28,628 nt of DNA from RPQJ01 sp035554635 (GTDB taxonomy: Bacteria; Pseudomonadota; Gammaproteobacteria; Steroidobacterales; Steroidobacteraceae), in contig DATMIB010000001.1 of NCBI GenBank assembly GCA_035554635.1, positions 1 through 28,628 on the forward strand. The letters run 5' to 3'. The notes under the pieces are model-generated. The model did no database searches. It saw nothing but the letters and a program-made list of their open reading frames with translations, and was not told where the DNA came from. How positions within the stretch are numbered: the stretch's first letter is position 1; each line of letters begins with the position of its first letter. Positions 23,876 through 28,628 of the stretch are shown here, piece by piece. The position numbers and the translations under genes were made by a program.

Positions 23876-24535
23876 TCAGGTGGAGAGGGCGCGCAGGTCG
23901 AGGACGCCGCGCTCGGTCACGACGAGGTCGAGCGGCACGTCCCAGGACTCGCGCGGGATGCGATCGACCTGCTGCGCGGCGTAGGCGACGCCGACCAGCA
24001 GCGGACGCCGGAAGGCGTTCGCGCGGTCGAGACGGCGACGCAGGGCGCGGTCGTAGAAGCCGGCGCCCATGCCGAGGCGATGGCCGTTGGCGTCGAAGCC
24101 GACCAGCGGGACGAGCACCGTGTCGAGGTTCAGTGCGGCCACGCGACGGGCGATCGCCACGACCGGCTCGTCGATGCCGTACCGGTTGCGGGCGAGGCGT
24201 GCGTTGCGATCGAGTGGCACGAAGGTCATCTCCGCGCGACGCAGGTCCAGGATGCGTGGCACGTAGAGACGGACCCCGCGACGCCACGCGGCGGCGAAGC
24301 AGGGCCGCAGGTCCACCTCGTCCGGCATGCCGAGGAAGACGGCGATGCGGTGTCCGCGTCGCCAGATGCGCAGGCCGTCGAGCGCCCGGCGGATCGAGCG
24401 TTCGGCGGCGAGCCGCTGCTCAGGCGCGAGGCCGCGTCGCCGTGCGCGGAGCGCTCGCCGCGTCTCGCGCGCACTGGTGTAGGGAAGGGGAGGGATGAAG
24501 GGAAAAGGGAAGGCGCCACCCGCCTGTGCCGTCAC
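23876..24535 (-). CDS. ygfA: 5-formyltetrahydrofolate cyclo-ligase
   Basis: The protein converts 5-formyl-THF to 5,10-methenyl-THF using ATP. Family features are the basic N-terminal helix (ARETRRALRARRRGL), DEVDLRPCFAAAWRRGVRLYVPRIL, LDTVLVPLVGFDANGHRLGMGAGFYDRAL (substrate and ATP site) and a C-terminal VPLDLVVTERG. The domain clearly begins at about the SARETRR block, but no ATG, GTG or TTG lies between it and the 6S RNA 3' end. I therefore use the GTG at 24535 (219 residues); an ATG at 24583 is also in frame. Both starts fall inside the predicted 6S RNA gene, and neither has a strong ribosome binding site. The 6S-ygfA order is conserved in many Gammaproteobacteria. Confidence 0.85.
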   Translation of the reverse strand: MTAQAGGAFPFPFIPPLPYTSARETRRALRARRRGLAPEQRLAAERSIRRALDGLRIWRRGHRIAVFLGMPDEVDLRPCFAAAWRRGVRLYVPRILDLRRAEMTFVPLDRNARLARNRYGIDEPVVAIARRVAALNLDTVLVPLVGFDANGHRLGMGAGFYDRALRRRLDRANAFRRPLLVGVAYAAQQVDRIPRESWDVPLDLVVTERGVLDLRALST

Positions 24536-24701
24536 GCACCATTGCTCTCGACACAGAGCAATATTTGGGGAAGGCCGCGGCACTTAAGGCTTTCCGCTCG
24601 AGGCGGACCTGCACAATCTTGCCGGCTGGCCAGGCTCCCCAGGGTATTTAACATACGGTCGAGAGGTAACCCGATCCGTGTCGAACACCGCAGGCAGCGC
24701 C
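24512..24701 (-). ncRNA. ssrS: 6S RNA
   Basis: The roughly 190-nt region lies between zapA and ygfA, the canonical ssrS position. Sequence blocks match E. coli 6S RNA in order: TGTTCG (24687-24682), GGTCCG (24609-24604) and AAGCCTTAA (24592-24584). The ends can form a closing stem: GGCGC-TGCCTG near 24701 pairs with CAGGCG...GCGCC near 24512. An inner eight-base stem joins CTCTCGAC (24665-24658) and GTCGAGAG (24552-24545). 6S RNA mimics an open promoter and sequesters sigma-70 RNA polymerase. The exact ends are approximate and were set by pairing alone. Confidence 0.72.
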
Positions 24702-24709
24702 AAATCGTC

Positions 24710-24735
24710 GAGGGTTCCGACTGCGTCGAACCCTC
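24710..24735 (-). terminator. Hairpin overlapping the zapA stop codon
   Basis: GAGGGTTC (24710-24717) pairs with GAACCCTC (24728-24735), and the stem continues with GAC/GTC around a three-base loop after one bulged base. It includes part of the zapA TGA and ends nine bases before the predicted 6S RNA. It is probably the zapA 3' end or a block on read-through into ssrS. Only a short T3 follows. Confidence 0.5.
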
Positions 24736-25051
24736 AGAGTTCCAGTTGCTGACCTTTCTCGAGCGCCGTCTCCATGCGCTCGCGCAACGAGCGGAGCCGG
24801 GCGCCGAGGTCACCCTCGACCACCGTGCCCTGCTTGCGCTGCTTGATCAGCTCGTTCGCTATGTTGAGCGCCGCGATCACCGCGATGCGGTCGAGCCCGA
24901 CGACCTTGCCCGAGTCGCGGATCTCGCGCATCTTGCCGTCGAGGTACTCCGCCGAATCGAGCAGGTCGGAACGCTCCTCGGCCGGGCACGCCACCTGGTA
25001 CTCGCGGTCGAGCAACCGCACGCTCACGCGCGAGATGCGTTCCTCGCTCAT
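24734..25051 (-). CDS. zapA: Cell division protein ZapA
   Basis: This 105-residue protein matches ZapA: RVSVRLLDREYQVACPAEERSDLLDSAEYLDGKMREIRDSGKVVGLDRIAVIAALNIANELI, followed by a C-terminal coiled coil (LRSLRERMETALEKGQQL). ZapA tetramers cross-link FtsZ protofilaments at the division site. The ATG overlaps the stop of the zapB-like gene by one base (TGATG), so the two are translationally coupled. The position immediately upstream of 6S RNA is as in E. coli and relatives. Confidence 0.93.
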   Translation of the reverse strand: MSEERISRVSVRLLDREYQVACPAEERSDLLDSAEYLDGKMREIRDSGKVVGLDRIAVIAALNIANELIKQRKQGTVVEGDLGARLRSLRERMETALEKGQQLEL

Positions 25052-25281
25052 CAGCTCTGCTCCATGGCCTTCAGGCGGCCGATCATCGCTTCCACGCGCG
25101 CACGGACCTGCTCGTTCTTCTGCAGGAGATTGGCGCGCTCGCCGATCAGGGTGTCCTGACGCTGGCGCAGGGCGCGGTTCTCTTCCTTGAGCTGGGTGAC
25201 CGTCGCCACCAGTTCTTCCAGGCGGCGTTCGATGCGGCGCAGCTCGACGTCGACGGCGGATCTGGCGGCAGGCTCGTTCAT
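25051..25281 (-). CDS. ZapB-like coiled-coil protein (TIGR02449 family)
   Basis: This 76-residue protein is almost entirely a coiled coil: DVELRRIERRLEELVATVTQLKEENRALRQRQDTLIGERANLLQKNEQVRARVEAMIGRLKAMEQ. This is the layout of the TIGR02449 family, found upstream of zapA in many Gammaproteobacteria. A role with ZapA in Z-ring assembly is inferred from linkage. I chose the ATG at 25281 because family similarity starts near it; the frame is open further upstream. The candidate promoter -10 ends only 10 bases before this ATG. Confidence 0.82.
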   Translation of the reverse strand: MNEPAARSAVDVELRRIERRLEELVATVTQLKEENRALRQRQDTLIGERANLLQKNEQVRARVEAMIGRLKAMEQS

Positions 25282-25291
25282 GATGCAAGGC

Positions 25292-25320
25292 ACTATAGAG
25301 CCCGACCCCCGCACAATCAA
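25292..25320 (-). promoter_or_regulatory. Promoter of the zapB-like-zapA operon
   Basis: On the minus strand TTGATT (25320-25315) and TATAGT (25297-25292) are separated by 17 bases, a good sigma-70 match (four and five of six consensus bases). Transcription should start near 25285, giving a leader of only three to five bases before the ATG at 25281. Confidence 0.6.
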
Positions 25321-25362
25321 TTTGAACAAGTGCCGTTCCGGGCCGGTCACGGGCGCCGGTGG

Positions 25363-25368
25363 TACGAT
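25363..25368 (+). promoter_or_regulatory. Possible -10 element of ygfB
   Basis: TACGAT lies seven bases before the ygfB ATG at 25376, and no Shine-Dalgarno is seen in between. If it is used, the transcript would begin at or beside the start codon and be leaderless. No convincing -35 is found at the standard distance. Confidence 0.3.
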
Positions 25369-25375
25369 ACGTTCG

Positions 25376-25945
25376 ATGTCTGCAACGATCGGTTATGACG
25401 AAGTCGCCCAGGCGCTGAGCGCCGGCGGTTCCGCAGTCCTCGCCGCCGAGGCGCACGGCTGTCTCGTCGGCGCGCTGTGCGCGCGCCGCGTCTACCTGCC
25501 CGCGGAGTGGCTCGAGGAGTTGCTGCCGGAGGCGCCCGACGCCGCCGGCGACCCGCAGCTCGCGACCGGACCGCTCCAGGCGCTGTTCGAGCAGAGCCGT
25601 ACGGTGCTCGACGCACGCGACATGGAATTCGAGCCGCTGCTGCCACCGGACGCCGCCGGCCTGCAGGAACGCGTCGAGGCGCTCGGCGCGTGGGCCCAGG
25701 GTTTCCTCTACGGCTTCGGCGCCGCGGGCCCGTTCCCGCGGGGCGCGATGCCGGCCGACGTGGCCGAGGTGCTGTCGGACTTCGCGGAAGTCTCGAAGGC
25801 CGGCAACGTCGGTGCCGAGAGCGCCGAGGTCGAGGAGACGGCGCTGGCCGAACTCGTCGAATACGTGCGCGTCGGCGTCCAGCTGATCTACGACGAGCTC
25901 GCCGACGTGCGTGCCGCGCAGTCCGCATCGATCGCGAAGCACTGA
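25376..25945 (+). CDS. ygfB: UPF0149 family protein YgfB
   Basis: This 189-residue protein belongs to UPF0149 (YgfB/YecA). Landmarks are YDEVAQALSAGGSAVLAAEAHGCLVGALCA, LEFEPLLPPD-type FEPLLPPDAAGLQERVEALGAWAQGFLYGFG and the C-terminal ELVEYVRVGVQLIYDELAD. In Pseudomonas aeruginosa YgfB influences beta-lactamase regulation through AlpA (established in that species); whether this holds here is unknown. It is divergent from the zap genes across a 94-base spacer and is followed after 58 bases by pepP, the usual gammaproteobacterial order. No Shine-Dalgarno precedes the ATG. Confidence 0.92.
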   Translation: MSATIGYDEVAQALSAGGSAVLAAEAHGCLVGALCARRVYLPAEWLEELLPEAPDAAGDPQLATGPLQALFEQSRTVLDARDMEFEPLLPPDAAGLQERVEALGAWAQGFLYGFGAAGPFPRGAMPADVAEVLSDFAEVSKAGNVGAESAEVEETALAELVEYVRVGVQLIYDELADVRAAQSASIAKH

Positions 25946-26003
25946 GCAGGCGATCGCTCCCCACCGTTCGTCGTCCCACGACACGAGAGCAGAACGACCC
26001 GCC

Positions 26004-27329
26004 ATGATCCTGCGCAAAGACGAATACGCGCGCCGCCGCCGCCAGCTCATGAAGACCATGGGCAAGGGCGCCATCGCCATCCTGCCGGCCGCACCCGAGC
26101 GCCAGCGCAACAGCGACGTCCACTATCACTACCGGCCCGACAGCGACTTCCACTACCTGACCGGTTTCAACGAGCCGGAGGCCGTCGCCGTGCTGATCCC
26201 GGGCCGCGAGCAGGCGGAGTACATCCTGTTCGTGCGCGATCGCGACCCGACCCGCGAGACCTGGGACGGCCGTCGCGCCGGGCCCGAAGGCGCCGTGCGC
26301 GATTACGGCGCCGACGACGCCTTCCCGATCGGCGACATCGACGACATCCTGCCGGGGCTGCTCGAGCGCTGCGAGCGCGTCTACTACTCGATGGGCGCGC
26401 ACCCGGAGTTCGACCACCGCGTGATCGGCTGGGTCAACGCCCTCAAGGGCCAGACCAAGAACGGCATCCACAGCCCGCAGGAGTTCGTCGCGCTCGACCA
26501 CCCGCTGCACGACATGCGGCTCTACAAGAGCCGCGCCGAGGCGGCCGTGATGCGTCACTCGGCGCAGATTGCCGTCGGCGCGCACGTGCGTGCAATGAAG
26601 ACGACGCGGCCGGGCGTGACCGAGTACCAGGTGATGGCGGAGCTGCTGCACGAGTTCCATCGCCACCAGGCCGACATTTCCTATCACCCGATCGTCGGCG
26701 GCGGCGCCAACGGCTGCATCCTGCACTACCACGAGAACGCCGACGTCCTGCAGGACGGCGACCTGTTGCTGATCGACGCGGGCTGCGAGTACGGCTACTA
26801 CGCCTCGGACATCACGCGCACGTTCCCGGTCAACGGCCGCTTCACTGCGGAACAGAAGGCTGTCTACGACGTCGTGCTCGAGGCGCAGGAAGCCGCGTTT
26901 GCGCTGATCGGGCCGGGGCACCACTGGAACGAGCCGCACGACGCGGCCGTGCGTGCCATCACCCAGGGCCTCGTCCGGCTGGGCCTGCTCAAGGGTCGCG
27001 TGCCGACGCTGATCAAGGAAGAGGCGTACAAGAAGTTCTACATGCACCGGACGGGCCACTGGCTCGGCATGGACGTGCACGACGTCGGCGAATACAAGGT
27101 CGGCAGCGAGTGGCGCGTGTTCGAACCGGGCATGGTGCTCACGGTCGAACCGGGCATCTACATCCCGGCCGGCACCAAGGGCGTGCCGAAGCGCTGGTGG
27201 AACATCGGCGTGCGGATCGAGGACGACGTGCTGGTGACCCCGTCGGGCCACGAGCTGCTGACCGCGGGCTTGCCACGCACGACCGCCGAGATCGAGCGCA
27301 CGATGGCCGCGAACGCGGTTGCGGCCTGA
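26004..27329 (+). CDS. pepP: Xaa-Pro aminopeptidase PepP
   Basis: This 441-residue metallopeptidase has the N-terminal AMP_N domain (RRRQLMKTMGKGAIAILPAAPERQRNSD, FHYLTGFNEPEAVAVL) and the pita-bread catalytic domain. Dinuclear metal ligands are visible: Asp258 and Asp269 in IDAGCEYGYYASDITRTFP, His in HRTGHWLGMDVHD, Glu in VLTVEPGIY and Glu in GVRIEDDVL. Positions are close to those of E. coli PepP. It releases N-terminal residues preceding proline in the cytoplasm. It ends 13 bases before ubiH, and the pair is likely cotranscribed, possibly with ygfB. Confidence 0.96.
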   Translation: MILRKDEYARRRRQLMKTMGKGAIAILPAAPERQRNSDVHYHYRPDSDFHYLTGFNEPEAVAVLIPGREQAEYILFVRDRDPTRETWDGRRAGPEGAVRDYGADDAFPIGDIDDILPGLLERCERVYYSMGAHPEFDHRVIGWVNALKGQTKNGIHSPQEFVALDHPLHDMRLYKSRAEAAVMRHSAQIAVGAHVRAMKTTRPGVTEYQVMAELLHEFHRHQADISYHPIVGGGANGCILHYHENADVLQDGDLLLIDAGCEYGYYASDITRTFPVNGRFTAEQKAVYDVVLEAQEAAFALIGPGHHWNEPHDAAVRAITQGLVRLGLLKGRVPTLIKEEAYKKFYMHRTGHWLGMDVHDVGEYKVGSEWRVFEPGMVLTVEPGIYIPAGTKGVPKRWWNIGVRIEDDVLVTPSGHELLTAGLPRTTAEIERTMAANAVAA

Positions 27330-27342
27330 CCGGGAGCCATTC

Positions 27343-28590
27343 GTGAGCAGCACGCTTCCCGCCTGCGACCTGGCCATCGTCGGCGGCGGGCTCGTCGGCG
27401 CCTCGCTCGCCTTGTCGCTCGCACCGCTCGGGCTGCGCATCGTGCTGCTCGAGGCCGTGCCGCCGGCCGTCGGCGAGCAGCACCCGAGCTTCGACGAACG
27501 CACTTCGGCGCTCGCCAACGGCACGGTGCGTGCGTTCCGCACGCTCGGCGTCTGGCAGGGCATGGAGCGCGAGGCTGCGCCGATCCGCAAGATCCACGTC
27601 TCCGACCAGGGCCGCTTCGGCAGCGCCCGTGTCGACGCCGCCGAACAGGGGCTCGAAGCGCTCGGCTACGTGCTGCCCAATCGCGCGATCGGCGCCGCCC
27701 TCTGGGCCGCGCTGCGCGAGGCGCGCAACGTCGAAGTGATCGCGCCGGCGCGTGTCGTCGACAGCGGGCTCGATGGGGACCGCCGCGTCGTCCGCTACGA
27801 GGCGGGCGAGACGACGCTCGCGCTCGCGGCGAAGCTGGTCGTGGCTGCGGACGGTGTCCGATCGCTCGTGCGCGAGCAGTCGGGCATCGCGGCCGACCAC
27901 ATCGAATACGACCAGACTGCCATCACGGCGGTCATGACGACGCAGCGCTTCCACGACTATGTCGCCTACGAGCGCTTCACCGAAGCCGGGCCGATCGCGA
28001 TCCTGCCGCTCACCGACGGCCGCTGCGGCATGGTCTGGACGGCGCCGCCGGCCGAGGCTGCGCGACTGCTCGCATTGTGCGACGCGGAGTTCCTGCAGGA
28101 ATTCCAGCGCGCGTTCGGGTTCCGGCTCGGCCGATTCCTTCGCATCGGCCAGCGCGCCTCGTACCCGCTCGTGCTGTCGCGCGCGGAACGCCATGTCTCG
28201 CAGCGGCTCGCGGTCGTCGGCAATGCCGCGCAGGGCCTGCACCCGATCGCGGGGCAGGGCTTCAACCTTGGGTTGCGTGACGCGATGAGCCTGGCCGAGG
28301 TGATCGCGGACCGCCGCCTCGAGGGCGTCGACGATCCGGGCGCGTCGCAGGTCTTGCAGGACTACGCCGAGTGGCGCGAGACCGATCGTCGTCGCATCGT
28401 GCGGTTCACCGACGGCCTCGTGCGGCTCTTTTCGACTCCGCTCGGCGTGCTCAAGGGTGTGCGCAGCCTCGGCCTGCTCGCGTTCGACGCCTTGCCGCCG
28501 GCCAAGTCGGCGCTGGCCCGGCTCAGTGTCGGTGCGGCCGCGCGCGTTCCACGTCTCGCGCGCGGCGTGCCGCTCGCCGGGGTGCGCTGA
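27343..28590 (+). CDS. ubiH: 2-octaprenyl-6-methoxyphenol hydroxylase UbiH
   Basis: This 415-residue FAD monooxygenase acts in ubiquinone biosynthesis. The dinucleotide-binding motif GGGLVG is at residues 14-19, DERTSALANGTVRAFRTLGVW follows, then the DG motif AADGVRSLVREQSG, and the UbiH-type version GNAAQGLHPIAGQGFNLGLRD of the second FAD motif. The last block distinguishes UbiH from many relatives that have GDAAH. Translation starts with GTG at 27343, preceded by GGGAG. The stop overlaps the next start (TGATG), so the next hydroxylase is translationally coupled. Confidence 0.93.
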   Translation: MSSTLPACDLAIVGGGLVGASLALSLAPLGLRIVLLEAVPPAVGEQHPSFDERTSALANGTVRAFRTLGVWQGMEREAAPIRKIHVSDQGRFGSARVDAAEQGLEALGYVLPNRAIGAALWAALREARNVEVIAPARVVDSGLDGDRRVVRYEAGETTLALAAKLVVAADGVRSLVREQSGIAADHIEYDQTAITAVMTTQRFHDYVAYERFTEAGPIAILPLTDGRCGMVWTAPPAEAARLLALCDAEFLQEFQRAFGFRLGRFLRIGQRASYPLVLSRAERHVSQRLAVVGNAAQGLHPIAGQGFNLGLRDAMSLAEVIADRRLEGVDDPGASQVLQDYAEWRETDRRRIVRFTDGLVRLFSTPLGVLKGVRSLGLLAFDALPPAKSALARLSVGAAARVPRLARGVPLAGVR

Positions 28591-28628
28591 TGGCGACGCC
28601 GCGCAAGACCGACTTCGACGTCGTCATC
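28590..28628 (+). CDS. Start of a second FAD-dependent hydroxylase (partial, probably UbiI/VisC-like)
   Basis: The ATG at 28590 overlaps the ubiH stop by one base and opens MATPRKTDFDVVI before the window ends. The hydrophobic DFDVVI end is how UbiH/UbiI/UbiF-family FAD enzymes begin their Rossmann strand. In related genomes ubiI/visC follows ubiH. The identification rests on position and 13 codons only. Confidence 0.6.
   Translation, partial: MATPRKTDFDVVI

Noticed and set aside
25347..27590. Open frame of 747 codons on the minus strand opposite ygfB and pepP
   Set aside because: It is antisense to two clearly recognised genes, with arginine- and histidine-rich sequence and no domain. High GC explains the lack of stops.

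Overview
The window is a very GC-rich, densely packed stretch of a bacterial chromosome, with no gene-free gap over 300 bases. The right part has a gene order typical of Gammaproteobacteria: zapB-like, zapA, 6S RNA, 5-formyl-THF cyclo-ligase and an EVE protein on the minus strand, divergent from ygfB, pepP, ubiH and a second ubiquinone hydroxylase on the plus strand. Together with the GC content this suggests a Xanthomonadales-like or neighbouring deep-branching gammaproteobacterium. This assignment is inference; no rRNA gene is present.

Layout. (1) 51-995 minus: a DUF5996 protein. (2) 1190-5749 plus: an exported aldo/keto reductase followed by creB, creC and creD. A perfect TTCAC-N6-TTCAC element (the E. 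coli cre tag) lies between creC and creD. (3) 5810-7486 minus: an exported sulfatase, divergent from an acetylpolyamine amidohydrolase-like deacetylase (7634-8704 plus). (4) 8804-18521: an accessory archipelago of small proteins, almost all on the plus strand: acetyltransferases, methyltransferases, VOC, SRPBCC/AHSA1, DHFR-fold reductases, DUF1801, DUF2784, DUF1761, MAPEG and a tail-anchored coiled coil. It ends in a GNAT-methyltransferase fusion. (5) 18497-23061 minus: rpiA-glcD-glcE-glcF, a glycolate oxidase operon with rpiA at its head and a REP-like palindrome in the 3' end of glcF. (6) 23103-23343 minus: a short transcription unit with a good promoter, a 22-codon lysine/alanine gene and a hairpin terminator. 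(7) 23388-25281 minus: EVE protein, ygfA, 6S RNA, zapA and zapB-like. (8) 25376-28628 plus: ygfB, pepP, ubiH and the first 13 codons of another FAD monooxygenase.

Functionally the window combines envelope stress sensing (CreBCD), glycolate oxidation to glyoxylate, folate repair, cell-division Z-ring accessory factors, global transcription control by 6S RNA, and ubiquinone synthesis. The archipelago looks like a detoxification or small-molecule-modification set with no regulator of its own in view. The most unusual items are the lysine/alanine microprotein unit, the overlap of ygfA's possible starts with 6S RNA, the fused acetyltransferase-methyltransferase, and the recruitment of a repeat element into the GlcF C-terminus.
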